In this document: positions 17,026 to 29,289 of the stretch, one piece after another
Position numbering within the stretch: position 1 is the first letter of the stretch
How the letters are laid out: every line of letters begins with the position of its first letter
Assembly (NCBI RefSeq): GCF_001400735.1
Contig: NZ_LJPW01000144.1
Coordinates: 1-64,000 of the forward strand
Origin: Pseudomonas caricapapayae
GTDB taxonomy: Bacteria > Pseudomonadota > Gammaproteobacteria > Pseudomonadales > Pseudomonadaceae
DNA: 64,000 nt
Direction of reading: 5' to 3'
Program-made: the position numbers and the translations under genes
Notes under the pieces: generated by a model
Told to the model about the DNA's origin: nothing
The model's input: only the letters and a program-made list of their open reading frames with translations
The model's database searches: none

Positions 17026-18204
17026 ATGCCCCATGTGACCCGCTCCGCCTCCACGCCTGAATTGACCTCGGTGTTCGCTGCCTTGCAGCAGCATTTCATG
17101 CAGGTCGTCGTTCCTCTCTGGCAGGGCCCCGGCTGGAACACACAATTGGCATTGCCTTACGAAGCGCTCGACGCAAACGATCAGCCGCTGCCGCCGCAAC
17201 GCTACCGCGCGATGGCCTGTGCGCGTCAGCTGTTTCTGTTTTCCAGCCTCATCGAGAGTGCCGAAGTACCGAATGCGCGGACTCGGGCCAGCGAGTTGTT
17301 TCGCTCGTTACAACAGCATTTCCACGATGCCGAGCATGGCGGTTGGTTCTACAGCATCGATCCGCAGGGCAGACCTCTGGATCGCCGCAAGGACCTTTAC
17401 ACCCACGCTTTCATTATTTTTGCCTGCGCACATTACTGGGCGAAGGTACAGGACCCGCTGGGAGAATCCGTGCTCAATGCGGCGCTCAACGTTGTGGCAG
17501 AGCGCTTTGCCGATGATGACGGGCTGTATGAAGCGCAACTCGATGAAGACTGGTCGACGCTGGGCACTGGCCCGCTCCAGAACCCCTTGATGCATCTGGC
17601 GGAGGCCTTTCTGGCTACGCTGTCAGTGCGTGCCGACCCTGCAACGCAGTCAGCGCTGGACGCACTGCTTATCCACATGCAGCGCCGTTTTGTCGACACT
17701 GCCACGGGGGTAATGCTCGAGAAACCGTTGGGCACTGTGGATAACTGGTACGAGCCAGGTCATCAGTTCGAGTGGTTCTTCCTGCTGCAATCGCCGCCGG
17801 AGCTGCACGGGCGCGAGCTGCACGACTCAATGACCCGCGCATTTACCCACGCTCAGACGCAGGGTGTCGATCCTCAGAGTGGGGCGGTAACTGCGGCGCT
17901 GACGCTTGATGGCACAGTGCGCGACGCTACCCAGCGCATCTGGGCTCAGGCGGAATATCTGCGGGCCATGGCCTTGCGGCCGGAATGCGAGACGGGTTTG
18001 ACGGAGCAACTGTCAGCCTTTGCGCAGCGCTTCCTGCATGCCACGGGCTGGAACGAATGCGTGGAGCCCGATGGCACTGTCAGCCGCAGCGACATGCCTT
18101 CGACTACGCCTTACCACCTGGCAACCTGTTACACAGGACTGGCCGATTTTGTCGAAAATCGCTTCGTCAGCGCATTCCCGCCGCCTGCACCTGCAGACAG
18201 CTGA
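17026..18204 (+). CDS. AGE-family sugar epimerase/isomerase
   Basis: A 392-residue (alpha/alpha)6-barrel protein of the N-acylglucosamine 2-epimerase family, which includes mannose and cellobiose isomerases. Conserved stretches are 'GGWFYSIDPQGRPLDRRKDLYTHAF' positions near residue 110, 'YEPGHQFEWFFLL' near 250 with the catalytic-site histidine, and 'TTPYHLATCYTGL' near the C-terminus. The substrate cannot be named from sequence; mannose-fructose interconversion is common in this branch. The start is uncertain: 17026 is preferred because the hairpin at 16927-16953 lies in any longer reading (16918 or 16990), and no start has a clear ribosome site. Confidence 0.78.
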   Translation: MPHVTRSASTPELTSVFAALQQHFMQVVVPLWQGPGWNTQLALPYEALDANDQPLPPQRYRAMACARQLFLFSSLIESAEVPNARTRASELFRSLQQHFHDAEHGGWFYSIDPQGRPLDRRKDLYTHAFIIFACAHYWAKVQDPLGESVLNAALNVVAERFADDDGLYEAQLDEDWSTLGTGPLQNPLMHLAEAFLATLSVRADPATQSALDALLIHMQRRFVDTATGVMLEKPLGTVDNWYEPGHQFEWFFLLQSPPELHGRELHDSMTRAFTHAQTQGVDPQSGAVTAALTLDGTVRDATQRIWAQAEYLRAMALRPECETGLTEQLSAFAQRFLHATGWNECVEPDGTVSRSDMPSTTPYHLATCYTGLADFVENRFVSAFPPPAPADS

Positions 18205-18239
18205 TCGGGCCGCACTCGCGCGGCCGATCAACCACTCAA

Positions 18240-19655
<1,416 letters not shown>

Positions 19656-19692
19656 AAAAAGCGACGCCCCGGATGCAAGAGCATTCGGGGCG
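19656..19692 (-). terminator. Terminator of the liv operon
   Basis: On the minus strand a 12-bp stem (CGCCCCGAATGC / GCATCCGGGGCG, loop TCTT, one G-T pair) is followed after 4 bases by five T residues. It lies 31 bases after the livF stop. Confidence 0.85.
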
Positions 19693-19722
19693 CACGTTAA
19701 CAACGGCAGGGTTTTGACGAAA

Positions 19723-20439
19723 TCAGTGCCCGCCCAGGTAAGCGTTCCTGACCTCTTCATTTACAAGCAATTCCTTGCCTGTGCCAGACAGTCGGATCTC
19801 GCCATTGACCATCACATAGGCGCGATCAGACAGCTTCAGCGCATGGTTGGCGTTCTGCTCGACCAGAAAGATTGTCATGCCAGTCGCTGCCAGTTCCCGC
19901 AGGGTCGAGAAGATCTGTTTGACGATGATCGGTGCCAGCCCCAGGCTTGGCTCATCAAGCAACAACAGCTTTGGACGGCTCATCAGCGCTCGGGCGATAG
20001 CGAGCATTTGCTGCTCGCCACCCGACATGGTCATGGCGCGCTGATTGCGGCGTTCCTTGAGCCTGGGGAACAGTTCGAACATGCGCTGCATGTCTTCGGC
20101 CGAATGTTTGTCGCCGATAGGGATGGTGCCCATCATCAGGTTTTCTTCGACCGACATGTCGGGAAACACCCGCCGCCCTTCCGGCGACTGCGCAATGCCG
20201 TTGGAGGCGATGTAATGCGAGGACTTGTGGGTGATGTCAGTGCCCTGATAGATGATCTGCCCGCTGGCGGCGCGCGGCTGGCCGAAGATCGACATCAACA
20301 GCGTGGACTTGCCCGCGCCGTTGGAGCCGATCAGGCTGACTGTTTCGCCCTCGTTTATGTGCAGCGAGACCTTCTTCAAAGCCTGAATCGGCCCGTAAAA
20401 CACATCGATCTCTTTCAGTTCGAGGATCGGCTTGCTCAT
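19723..20439 (-). CDS. livF: Branched-chain amino acid ABC transporter ATPase
   Basis: A 238-residue ABC ATPase of the LivF/BraG type. Walker A is 'GSNGAGKST', the signature is 'TMSGGEQQMLAIARAL' and Walker B is 'LLLDEPSLGLAP'. 'VFPDMSVEENLMMG' and 'LVEQNANHALKLSDRAYVM' are characteristic of LivF. It pairs with LivG to power import of leucine, isoleucine, valine or related amino acids. The ATG overlaps the livG stop by 4 bp. It is the last gene of the operon. Confidence 0.95.
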   Translation of the reverse strand: MSKPILELKEIDVFYGPIQALKKVSLHINEGETVSLIGSNGAGKSTLLMSIFGQPRAASGQIIYQGTDITHKSSHYIASNGIAQSPEGRRVFPDMSVEENLMMGTIPIGDKHSAEDMQRMFELFPRLKERRNQRAMTMSGGEQQMLAIARALMSRPKLLLLDEPSLGLAPIIVKQIFSTLRELAATGMTIFLVEQNANHALKLSDRAYVMVNGEIRLSGTGKELLVNEEVRNAYLGGH

Positions 20440-21311
20440 ACCAGCTCCTCTTCATCAGCGCCCAAATACGCAGCGATCACTTTCGGATCGTTGCGGATCT
20501 GTTCCGGCCCGCCTGCGGCAATTACATTGCCGTGGTCGAGCACCACAATATCGTCGGAAATCCCCATGACCATGCCCATATCGTGCTCGATCAGCACAAT
20601 GGTCATGTCGTGCTCATCGCGCAGCAAGCGAATCATGCCGCTGAGCGCCTCGGTTTCCTGCGGGTTGAGACCGGCAGCCGGTTCATCCAGGCAGATCACC
20701 TGCGGACGCGTGCACATGGCCCGGGCGATTTCCAGACGACGTTGCTGCCCGTAGGACAGCTCGCCCGCCAGACGATTGGCGCAGTCCACCAGGTCCACGA
20801 CTTCGAGCCAGTAGAAGGCCGTGTTCAGCGCGTCTTCCTCTGCCTTGCGATAGCCTTTGGTGTTGAGAATCCCGCTGATCAGACTGCGGTTGACCCACAT
20901 GTGCTGAGCAACCAGCAGGTTTTCGACCACGGACATTTCCTTGAACAGACGAATGTTCTGAAACGTGCGCGCCAGCCCTGCCCTGTTGACCAGATGGGTA
21001 CCGCCGAACATCTTGTAGTAAACCCGGCTGAAGAAGCTTTTCGGCGAAACGAAGTCGGTCGCCTTGAACGGCTCGCCCAGCAGCCTGATCACATTGGTGG
21101 TCTTGTCGCGGGTGTGCAGTTCGATGCGTCCGCCTGTGGCCTTGTAGAAGCCGGTCAGGCAGTTGAACACGGTGGTCTTGCCCGCGCCATTGGGGCCGAT
21201 CAGGGCGAAAATCGAGTTACGGCGGACCTTGAGACTGACGTCGCTGAGAGCCTTGATGCCGCCGAAGTGCATCATCAGGTGCTCGACGGAAAGAATCACT
21301 TCATTGCTCAT
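20436..21311 (-). CDS. livG: Branched-chain amino acid ABC transporter ATPase
   Basis: A 291-residue LivG/BraF-type ATPase, longer than livF as usual. Walker A is 'GPNGAGKTT', the signature is 'LSYGQQRRLEIARAM' and Walker B is 'VICLDEPAAGLNP'. The 'GLARTFQNIRLFKEMSVVENLLVAQH' segment is diagnostic of LivG. It overlaps both livM and livF by 4 bp and forms a heterodimer with LivF on the cytoplasmic face. Confidence 0.95.
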   Translation of the reverse strand: MSNEVILSVEHLMMHFGGIKALSDVSLKVRRNSIFALIGPNGAGKTTVFNCLTGFYKATGGRIELHTRDKTTNVIRLLGEPFKATDFVSPKSFFSRVYYKMFGGTHLVNRAGLARTFQNIRLFKEMSVVENLLVAQHMWVNRSLISGILNTKGYRKAEEDALNTAFYWLEVVDLVDCANRLAGELSYGQQRRLEIARAMCTRPQVICLDEPAAGLNPQETEALSGMIRLLRDEHDMTIVLIEHDMGMVMGISDDIVVLDHGNVIAAGGPEQIRNDPKVIAAYLGADEEELV

Positions 21312-22621
21312 CGCGCACCTCCTTCTGCCACCAGTGCACCCTTGCGCGGCGTCACGCCGGTGCGGCTGATGCGGATCAGACCGCGTGGGCGCCAGATCAT
21401 CATCAACACCATCAGGATGCCGAACAACAACACTCGGTACTCGGAAAAACTGCGCAACAGCTCAGGCGCAACGGTCAGCACAAATGCGGCGATTACCACA
21501 CCAACGGTCGACCCCATGCCGCCCAGCACCACAATCGCCAGAATCAGCGCCGACTCGAAAAAGGTAAACGAAGTCGGGTTGACGAAGCCTTGATAGCTGG
21601 CAAAAAACACACCGGCCAGCCCCGCTGTCGAAGCGCCGATGGTAAACGCCGACAGCTTGACCAGCACATGATTGAGCCCCATTGAGCGGCAGGCAATCTC
21701 GTCCTCGCGCAGGGCTTCCCAGGCACGTCCTATGGGCATACGGGTCAGGCGATGCTTGATGAACAACACGGCCAGCACGACGAGAAACAGAACGGTGTAG
21801 ATGAACAGGAATTTCAGGTCCGGGTTGTAATCGAAACCGAAATATTCATGGATCGGAACGCCACCGTCCTTGGCGCGACGCCCGAACTCCAGGCCGAAGA
21901 ACGTCGGCGACGGCACAGGCACGCCATTCGGACCGCCTGTAAACGACAGCCAGTTATTGAGCACCAGACGAATGATCTCACCAAAACCCAGCGTCACGAT
22001 GGCCAGATAGTCGCCGTGCATGCGCAACACCGGAAAACCCAGAATACATCCGGCAAGTGCTGCGGCAATTGCCGCCAGCGGCAGCGCCGACCAGAAGCCC
22101 AGCCCGAGATACTGATAGCCGAGTGCCAGACCGTAGGCCCCGATGGCGTAAAACGCCACATAGCCAAGATCGAGCAGGCCAGCCAGGCCAACCACGATGT
22201 TCAGGCCCAGGCCCAACAATACGTAGATGAGCCCGAGGATGACCACGGTCAGGATGTACTTGTTGGCGAAGATCGGGAACACAATGGCAATCACGATCAG
22301 TATCGGAATGATCCAGTACAGGCTGGATTTATGATCGGGCTTGAGTACATGCACGCCCGAGTCGGAGCTTTCAAAGCTCTGGGAAACACGTATGCCTCTG
22401 GGCGTTTGCAGGAACAGGCTGAGCAGAAAACGCCCGACCATGACCACGGCCACTAGCCAGGCGACGCGAGTCGGCTGCAGGTTGAAGCTGTAGCCGTCGA
22501 GCACGATACCGACGATGGGACCGAACACGATCAGGGCAAGCAGCCCTGCGACCACGGCATCGATCAGGCTTTTCTTGATTTCGACAGGTTTGGGGACAGG
22601 AGCAGCAACAGGAACGGACAT
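21308..22621 (-). CDS. livM: Branched-chain amino acid ABC transporter permease
   Basis: A 437-residue inner-membrane permease. The extended N-terminus with two or three extra helices is typical of pseudomonad LivM/BraE. The core has 'GLAGLLDLGYVAFYAIGAYG' and the ATPase-contacting loop 'GRAWEALREDEIACRSMGLN'. Eight to ten transmembrane helices are apparent. It starts 2 bases after the livH stop and overlaps livG by 4 bp. Confidence 0.94.
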   Translation of the reverse strand: MSVPVAAPVPKPVEIKKSLIDAVVAGLLALIVFGPIVGIVLDGYSFNLQPTRVAWLVAVVMVGRFLLSLFLQTPRGIRVSQSFESSDSGVHVLKPDHKSSLYWIIPILIVIAIVFPIFANKYILTVVILGLIYVLLGLGLNIVVGLAGLLDLGYVAFYAIGAYGLALGYQYLGLGFWSALPLAAIAAALAGCILGFPVLRMHGDYLAIVTLGFGEIIRLVLNNWLSFTGGPNGVPVPSPTFFGLEFGRRAKDGGVPIHEYFGFDYNPDLKFLFIYTVLFLVVLAVLFIKHRLTRMPIGRAWEALREDEIACRSMGLNHVLVKLSAFTIGASTAGLAGVFFASYQGFVNPTSFTFFESALILAIVVLGGMGSTVGVVIAAFVLTVAPELLRSFSEYRVLLFGILMVLMMIWRPRGLIRISRTGVTPRKGALVAEGGAR

Positions 22622-22623
22622 AC

Positions 22624-23538
<915 letters not shown>

Positions 23539-23620
23539 CACGCACGCTCACACTGAAAGGCAGCTCGGCACCCTGCCGATCACACCCTCGTGAGGCGCGA
23601 CCGTCAGGTCCGAAAACAAT

Positions 23621-23653
23621 AAAAGAGATGCGGGCTCGCTCATGGGCGAGCCC
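23621..23653 (-). terminator. Intra-operon attenuating hairpin between livK and livH
   Basis: On the minus strand GGGCTCGC and GCGAGCCC form an 8-bp stem with a 6-base loop, followed by CATCTCTTTT. Its position just after the binding-protein gene suggests partial termination or 3' end protection, which would give more livK than permease mRNA. Confidence 0.6.
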
Positions 23654-23697
23654 ATCACCGGGTCAACACCTGGAAGGCAGGGCTGACAGGGCCTGTC

Positions 23698-24834
23698 TCA
23701 CTTCTGTTTTTCGAGCTGCTTGTATTTGCCGGCGGCGTCCCACTGGTAGACCACGTAATCGGAGACTTTCAGGTCGCCTTTGCTATCCCAGGCCTTTTCA
23801 CCCATGACGGTCTTGACCGGGTTGGCCTTGAGCCACTCGGCAGCCTTGTCGCCCTTGTTGGATTTGGCACCGTTGAAACCGGCAGCCAGGGCCTGTATGG
23901 AAGCGTAGGCGTAGAGGGTATAGCCTTCAGGCTCATAACCGGACTTGCGGAACTCGTCCACAACCGCCTTGCTGTCCGGCAGAACGCGCGGATCGGCCCC
24001 GAAGGTCATGTAGACGCCGTCAACGTACTGCGCACCACCGGCAGTGGTGACCAGTTCGTCAGTCACGATGCCGTCATCGGACATGAACCGGACATCCTTG
24101 AGGCCCTGCTCACGCATCTGACGTACAAGTGGGCCGGCTTCCGGGTGCAGGCCGCCGAAGTAAACGACGTCAGCACCGGTCGAACGGATCTTCGTCACCA
24201 GGGCGCTGAAGTCTTTTTCGCCACGGGTCAGCCCCTCTTCAAGCACTGGCTTCACGCCACGCGCGGTCAACTGCTTGGTGGTAGCGTCAGCCAGGCCCTT
24301 GCCGTAAGTGTCCTTGTCGTTGATGACCGCGACTTTCTTGCCCTTGAGCACATCGACGATGTAATCACCGGCAACCACGCCTTGCTGATCGTCACGGCCG
24401 CACATGCGGAACATTTCCTTCAGGCCACGCTCGGTCACTGTCGGGTTGGTCGAACCTGGCGTGATGGCAATCACGCCGGCATCGCTGTAAACCTCTGAAG
24501 CCGGGATGGTCGAAGACGAACAGAAGTGGCCGACCACACCGATCACCTTGTCGTTATCGACCAGACGGTTGGCCACCGCGACGGCCTGCTTTGGCTCACA
24601 GGCATCATCGCCGGCAACCAGTACGATTTTTTCCCCGTTGACACCACCCGCCTTGTTGATCGCGTCAGCCGCAGCCTGGGCACCTTTCATGTATTGCTGG
24701 CCAAACGATGCGTTTGCGCCGGTCATGGGGCCTGCGACACCGATTTTCACGTCCGCCTGTGCAAACGAAGACACGCCCAATGCAGTTGCCACTGCGATTG
24801 CCAGAAAGCCTTTCCTGTAAAACGTATGCGACAT
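23698..24834 (-). CDS. livK: Branched-chain amino acid periplasmic binding protein
   Basis: A 378-residue solute-binding protein of the LivJ/LivK/BraC family. A Sec signal peptide covers about residues 1-27, with cleavage expected after 'SFAQA'. The mature protein begins 'DVKIGVAGPMTGANASFGQQ', the standard family start, and 'SSTIPASEVYSDAGVIAITPGSTNP' positions line the ligand cleft. AGGAG lies 7 bases before the ATG. It delivers branched-chain amino acids to LivHM. The 499-base gap 24835-25333 upstream separates it from a divergent, broken LysR gene. Confidence 0.95.
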   Translation of the reverse strand: MSHTFYRKGFLAIAVATALGVSSFAQADVKIGVAGPMTGANASFGQQYMKGAQAAADAINKAGGVNGEKIVLVAGDDACEPKQAVAVANRLVDNDKVIGVVGHFCSSSTIPASEVYSDAGVIAITPGSTNPTVTERGLKEMFRMCGRDDQQGVVAGDYIVDVLKGKKVAVINDKDTYGKGLADATTKQLTARGVKPVLEEGLTRGEKDFSALVTKIRSTGADVVYFGGLHPEAGPLVRQMREQGLKDVRFMSDDGIVTDELVTTAGGAQYVDGVYMTFGADPRVLPDSKAVVDEFRKSGYEPEGYTLYAYASIQALAAGFNGAKSNKGDKAAEWLKANPVKTVMGEKAWDSKGDLKVSDYVVYQWDAAGKYKQLEKQK

Positions 24835-25333
24835 GAGTGGTGCTCCTGAGGATATTTTTTTAATTGGCAGTGCGATTACATGTTTGGACCGATACGCGTT
24901 TGCTTAGAGCAAGGCGCGTGCCATCACTTTTTCTTTCCTGAGAATGCCGTGTTTTTCTTGCCATTCAAGGACCTGACCCCCTACGCACAGGCCGTACTAC
25001 CGCTTGACACACAGAAGGTGCAACCCACCTTCGAAAAAGCGCAACCCGGATGGCCGGATGTCGCAACCGCGCCATGAGCCATTGGGCAACCCGCCTGTAA
25101 CAACTCACGTCACCGAATTGCACACGCCCGGTGCGCGAACGCTACGAGACGCACCATTTAAGGCTCGCGGATTCAACGGCAGTTGCCGAAGTCGACGCAA
25201 GATTCTGCAACGCGCACCCCGCGAGGGTAGTAATAACCTCCCTGCCTACACCCGACAAATGACGTTTAAGCGAGATATCATTCCGATTATTCATAACGCC
25301 CAGTACCCTAGCGCCGCAAACAGAGAAGCCATC
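24835..25333. promoter_or_regulatory. Divergent noncoding region between livK and the lysR pseudogene
   Basis: No gene is supported here. It must carry the livK promoter on the minus strand and the LysR-gene promoter on the plus strand. The only clear structure is an inverted repeat GAAGGTG-CAACC-CACCTTC at 25014-25032. I see no unambiguous LysR-type T-N11-A site. Confidence 0.5.
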
Positions 25334-26238
25334 ATGCTGAACAAACGTCATCTGCCTTCGATCGCAGCCTTGCAATGCTTTGAGGCGGTACCCGGCATTT
25401 GAGCTTCACCCGCGCAGCAGAAGAACTCAACCTGACTCAGAGCGCCGTCAGCAAACAGGTGGCGCAGCTCGAAGAACTGGTGCAGCACTTGTTGTTTCAG
25501 CGGGTCCGCCGTCGCCTGCAACTGACACCAGCCGGTGCACTGTACCTGGCCGAAGTGCGCAAGATTCTGACCCAGATAGAGATGTCCACCCACTTCCTGC
25601 GCTCCTATGGCGGAGAAACCGAAGTGCTGCGGGTATCCACGCCTTCGACGTTCGGTGCCCGCTGGCTGGTACCGCGTCTGAAGGGGTGGCGTTTGCGTCA
25701 CCCGCATATTCACCTCGACCTGATCAACGAACAGGAGTCCGACGATCTGATCAAAGGCCGGTGTGACGTGTCGTTCTATTTCGGCCAGGCTGCCATCCCC
25801 GGTGCCGAAAGCGTGAAGCTGTTTGGCGAGGAACTGGTGGCGGTGTGCTCACCTGAAAGCCTCCCGGATACGCCGCTCACTGACCCGACTCAACTGAGCG
25901 AACTGGTCCTGCTGCAGAACGCATTCCGCCCCGAGGCATGGCACGAATGGTTCGAAAGTCAGGGCTATCACACCGACCACAGCTATCACGGGCCGCGCTT
26001 TGAAACGTTCTATATGTGCATCCGCGCTGCCCAGGTCGGTTGCGGCGTCGCACTGTTGCCACGCTTTCTGGTGGAGGAGGAACTGGCCGAGGGCAAGCTG
26101 GCGATTGCATGGGATTACGCATTGCCCAGCACTAACAGTGCCTATTACCTGTCCTATCCGGAACACACTGCCGACGTGCCTAAAATCCGGGTTTTTCTGC
26201 AGTGGATGCTGGAACAGTTGGATCAACCGGCACGTTAA
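25334..26238 (+). pseudogene. LysR-type (GcvA-like) regulator, frameshifted
   Basis: Translation from ATG 25334 gives 'MLNKRHLPSIAALQCFEAV' and then runs into TGA at 25400. The remainder is intact in another frame: 'RHLSFTRAAEELNLTQSAVSKQVAQ' (winged HTH) and a full substrate-binding domain to 26238. The sequence GTA-CCC-GGC at 25388 would read Val-Ala-Arg-His-Leu if one G were restored before CCC, so a single-base loss at about 25390 explains the break. The protein resembles GcvA-type regulators with short 'PSIAALQCFEAVARH' N-termini. It is divergent from the liv operon and may once have regulated it; this is inference. Confidence 0.85.
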
Positions 26239-26334
26239 GGGCGACAATGTACACCCATCCGGCCGTGAGCCTTCCGCGATGAAAGACAGGAAATCACGCG
26301 CCCACCGTTATCCGGCTGCTCTGGAGACCCCCAT

Positions 26335-27561
26335 TTGATAAACGAGAGCGCCTTCTCCGATCGCATCGTGCAAAGTCTGCTCGATACCGACTTCTACAAG
26401 CTGACCATGATGCAGGCGGTACTGCACAACTACCCCAACGTGGATGTTGAATGGGAGTTTCGCTGCCGCAACGGGGAGGATCTTCGCCCCTACCTGGACG
26501 AGATCAGGCACCAGATCGAGCTGTTGTGCGAACTCTCCCTGAGCCCCGAGCATCTGGCTTTTCTGGAGCGCATCACATTCCTCAAACCAGATTTTCTAAG
26601 GTTTCTGGGGCTGTTCCGCTTCAACACCCGCTATGTGAAAACCAGCATCGAAAACGATGAGCTGTGCATTCGCCTGCACGGTCCCTGGCTGCATGTCATT
26701 CTGTTCGAAGTACCGTTGCTGGCGATCGTCAGCGAGGTGCGCAACCGGCATCGTTATCCGGACACCCTGCTCATCCAGGCGCGCGACCGCCTGTACGACA
26801 AGTTCGAATGGCTGACCACCCACGCCACGGCCGATGAACTGGCCGAACTGAAAGTGGCGGACTTCGGGACCCGCAGACGGTTTTCCTATCGGGTGCAGGA
26901 AGAAGTGCTTGGCGTGCTCAAGCAAGACTTTCCAGGCCAGTTCGTTGGCACCAGCAATGTGCATCTGGCGCGCCAGCTTGACCTGAAACCATTGGGCACA
27001 ATGGCTCACGAGTGGATCATGGCCCATCAGCAACTGGGGCCGCGGTTGATCGACAGCCAGATTGCCGCGCTCGATTGCTGGGTCCGCGAGTACCGTGGTC
27101 TGCTGGGCATCGCCCTGACAGACTGCATTACCACTGACGCATTTCTGAATGACTTCGATCTGTACTTCGCGAAACTGTTCGACGGTCTGCGTCATGATTC
27201 GGGCGACCCGGTGAAGTGGGCCGAAAAATGCATCTCGCATTACCAGAAGCTCGGTATTGATCCGATGAGCAAGACGCTGGTGTTTTCCGACGGGCTGAAC
27301 CTGCCGAAGGCACTCGATATCTTTCGGGCGCTGCGCGGACGCATCAATGTGAGCTTCGGCATCGGCACCAATCTGACCGCCGACATACCCGGCATCGCGC
27401 CCATGAACATGGTGCTGAAAATGACAGCATGTGCCGGCCAGGCCGTGGCGAAGATTTCCGACGAACCCGGCAAGACGCAGTGCAAGGACCCCAATTTTGT
27501 CGCCTACATGCGGCATGTGTTCAAGGTGCCGGATTTGCCGAGCCCAGAAAAACCAGCTTGA
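26335..27561 (+). CDS. pncB: Nicotinate phosphoribosyltransferase
   Basis: A 408-residue NAPRTase. '[20 protein letters not shown]' at the N-terminus, 'EFGTRR'-like '[15 protein letters not shown]', 'GTSNVHLAR' and '[13 protein letters not shown]' are family signatures that contact nicotinate and PRPP. It makes nicotinate mononucleotide in the Preiss-Handler NAD salvage route. The start appears to be TTG at 26335 with GGAG about 9 bases upstream; no ATG lies before the conserved region. nadE follows 26 bases later, so the two NAD genes form an operon. Confidence 0.93.
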   Translation: MINESAFSDRIVQSLLDTDFYKLTMMQAVLHNYPNVDVEWEFRCRNGEDLRPYLDEIRHQIELLCELSLSPEHLAFLERITFLKPDFLRFLGLFRFNTRYVKTSIENDELCIRLHGPWLHVILFEVPLLAIVSEVRNRHRYPDTLLIQARDRLYDKFEWLTTHATADELAELKVADFGTRRRFSYRVQEEVLGVLKQDFPGQFVGTSNVHLARQLDLKPLGTMAHEWIMAHQQLGPRLIDSQIAALDCWVREYRGLLGIALTDCITTDAFLNDFDLYFAKLFDGLRHDSGDPVKWAEKCISHYQKLGIDPMSKTLVFSDGLNLPKALDIFRALRGRINVSFGIGTNLTADIPGIAPMNMVLKMTACAGQAVAKISDEPGKTQCKDPNFVAYMRHVFKVPDLPSPEKPA

Positions 27562-27587
27562 ATTGTCCTATTTACGAGGAGTGAATC

Positions 27588-28415
27588 ATGCACGCCGTAC
27601 AGCGCCAGATTGCTGAACAGCTCAAGGTCCAGCCACCTTTCGCGGACCAGAACGCGCTGCAGGCCGAGGTTGCCCGCCGCGTCAACTTCATCAAGGAGTG
27701 CCTGCTGAACGCACGGCTCAAAACACTGGTGCTCGGCATCAGTGGCGGTGTCGATTCGCTGACTGCCGGCCTGCTTGCGCAGCGCGCGGTCAAGGAACTG
27801 CGTGCAAGCACGGGTGACGATAGCTATCGCTTCATCGCGGTGCGACTGCCTTATGTGGTCCAGGCTGATGAGCACGAAGCGCAGGCCTCTGTCGACTTCA
27901 TCGAGCCGGACGAGCGTCATACCATCAACATTGGCTCCAGTGTCAAGGCGCTGGCCGCGGAAGTGAAGGCGTTCGACGGGCTACCGGCCAGCTCGGTGGA
28001 TTTCGTGCTCGGCAACACCAAGGCGCGCATGCGCATGGTCGCCCAGTACACGGTGGCCGGGGCCTACCACGGGCTGGTCATCGGCACCGACCACGCTGCC
28101 GAAGCGGTCATGGGTTTCTTCACCAAGTTTGGTGACGGCGCATGCGATCTGGCACCGTTGAGCGGCCTGGTGAAAAATCAGGTACGCGCCATCGCCCGCC
28201 ATTTCGGCGCACCGGAATCACTGGTCGAGAAAGTGCCGACGGCGGACCTGGAAGACCTCTCCCCCGGCAAACCGGACGAAGCCTCGCACGGCGTGACCTA
28301 CGCCGAGATCGATGCCTTCCTGCATGGCGAACCGGTACGCGAAGAGGCGTTCCGGATCATTTGCGAAACCTACGCCAAGACCCAGCACAAACGCGAATTG
28401 CCTTATGCGCCTTGA
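27588..28415 (+). CDS. nadE: NH3-dependent NAD synthetase
   Basis: A 275-residue enzyme that amidates deamido-NAD to NAD. The PP-loop is '[16 protein letters not shown]' near residue 55, and '[29 protein letters not shown]' forms the NaAD site. There is no N-terminal glutaminase domain, so ammonia is the nitrogen donor. GAGGAG lies just ahead of the ATG. Together with pncB it completes the last steps of nicotinate salvage. A tandem repeat region begins 3 bases after its stop. Confidence 0.95.
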   Translation: MHAVQRQIAEQLKVQPPFADQNALQAEVARRVNFIKECLLNARLKTLVLGISGGVDSLTAGLLAQRAVKELRASTGDDSYRFIAVRLPYVVQADEHEAQASVDFIEPDERHTINIGSSVKALAAEVKAFDGLPASSVDFVLGNTKARMRMVAQYTVAGAYHGLVIGTDHAAEAVMGFFTKFGDGACDLAPLSGLVKNQVRAIARHFGAPESLVEKVPTADLEDLSPGKPDEASHGVTYAEIDAFLHGEPVREEAFRIICETYAKTQHKRELPYAP

Positions 28416-28418
28416 GTA

Positions 28419-28824
28419 GCACGAGACCCCGTTCGACCTCAGGTGGAGCGGGGTTTCTGTGGGAGCGGGCCGGGCGACGCTTCGCTTGTCCGCGAAAAGG
28501 ACATTCGCGGACGATTGCCACCCCCGCCAAAGCCTTCGCGGACAAGTCCGCTCCCACCCAATCATTCGGTTTCTTCAGCATCACAGCGTCTTCGTCATGC
28601 CGATCATACGCACCAGTGGCACGAGACTCCGCCCGACCTCAGCTAGAGACGAATTTCTGTAGAAAACGAGGCTTCTGTGGGAGCGGACTTGTCCGCGAAG
28701 GGGGCGTACATTCGCGGAAGGTCTGTCGCCCCTGCCAAAGCCTTCGCGGACAAGTCCGCTCCCACCGTATCATTCGGTTCCTTCAGCATCTCAGTGTCTT
28801 CGTCATGCCGATCATTCGCACCAG
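28419..28824. repeat. Tandem ~200-bp duplication carrying REP-like hairpins
   Basis: Two diverged direct copies of about 200 bp lie end to end (28419-28618 and 28619-28824). Each starts GCACGAGAC and ends with GTCTTCGTCATGCCGATCAT plus CGCACCAG. Each contains a palindromic core of Pseudomonas REP type, TGTGGGAGCGGAC facing GTCCGCTCCCA, with TTCGCGGACAAG arms inside. The second copy has the more complete palindrome. The elements fill the gap between nadE and azurin, whose genes converge, and may help terminate both. No gene is present. Confidence 0.8.
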
Positions 28825-28842
28825 TCTTCGTAGGAGCTGCCG

Positions 28843-29289
28843 TTACTTGAGGGTCACAGCGCCTTTCATCATGCTGATATGGCCGGGGAAGGTGCAGAAG
28901 AACTGGTATTCCTGTGCAGGGTCCAGTTTCGACACATCAAACGTCACCGCGTCCTTCTCGCCAGCGCCGATGATTTTAGTGTGGGCAATGACGCGAGTGT
29001 CGTCCGGCTTCAAATAGTCCTTGTCGATACCCGCTGCCATGCCGTCAGTGACGATTGACTGGGTATCAGACTTCTTGCTCAGTACCCAGTTATGACCCAT
29101 GACATTCTTGGGCAGGCTGCCGGAGTGAGTCAGGTTGACAGTGAATTCCTTGCAGCTTTTGTCGATCTCAATGGCTTTGGTGTCGTACATCATTTGATCG
29201 GTCGAATCGACGGTAGCCGAGCACTCGGCGGCCAGCAACTGACCACTGGCCAACGACAACAGCGAAATCGCTACAAGCTTGCGAATCAT
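28843..29289 (-). CDS. azu: Azurin, blue copper protein
   Basis: A 148-residue precursor with a Sec signal peptide of 20 residues and mature N-terminus '[13 protein letters not shown]'. The type 1 copper ligands are all present: His66, Cys132 ('FFCTFPGH'), His137 and Met141, which are His46, Cys112, His117 and Met121 in mature numbering. Azurin shuttles electrons in the periplasm, classically linked to denitrification and redox stress. GGAG precedes the ATG. One half of an Anr/Fnr box (TTGAT at 29311) lies upstream but the other half is poor. Confidence 0.96.
   Translation of the reverse strand: MIRKLVAISLLSLASGQLLAAECSATVDSTDQMMYDTKAIEIDKSCKEFTVNLTHSGSLPKNVMGHNWVLSKKSDTQSIVTDGMAAGIDKDYLKPDDTRVIAHTKIIGAGEKDAVTFDVSKLDPAQEYQFFCTFPGHISMMKGAVTLK

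Noticed and set aside
28419-28824. Possible CRISPR array from repeated ~20-bp segments
   Set aside because: The repeats are two long diverged units with internal palindromes, not regularly spaced identical repeats with unique spacers. No cas genes are nearby.
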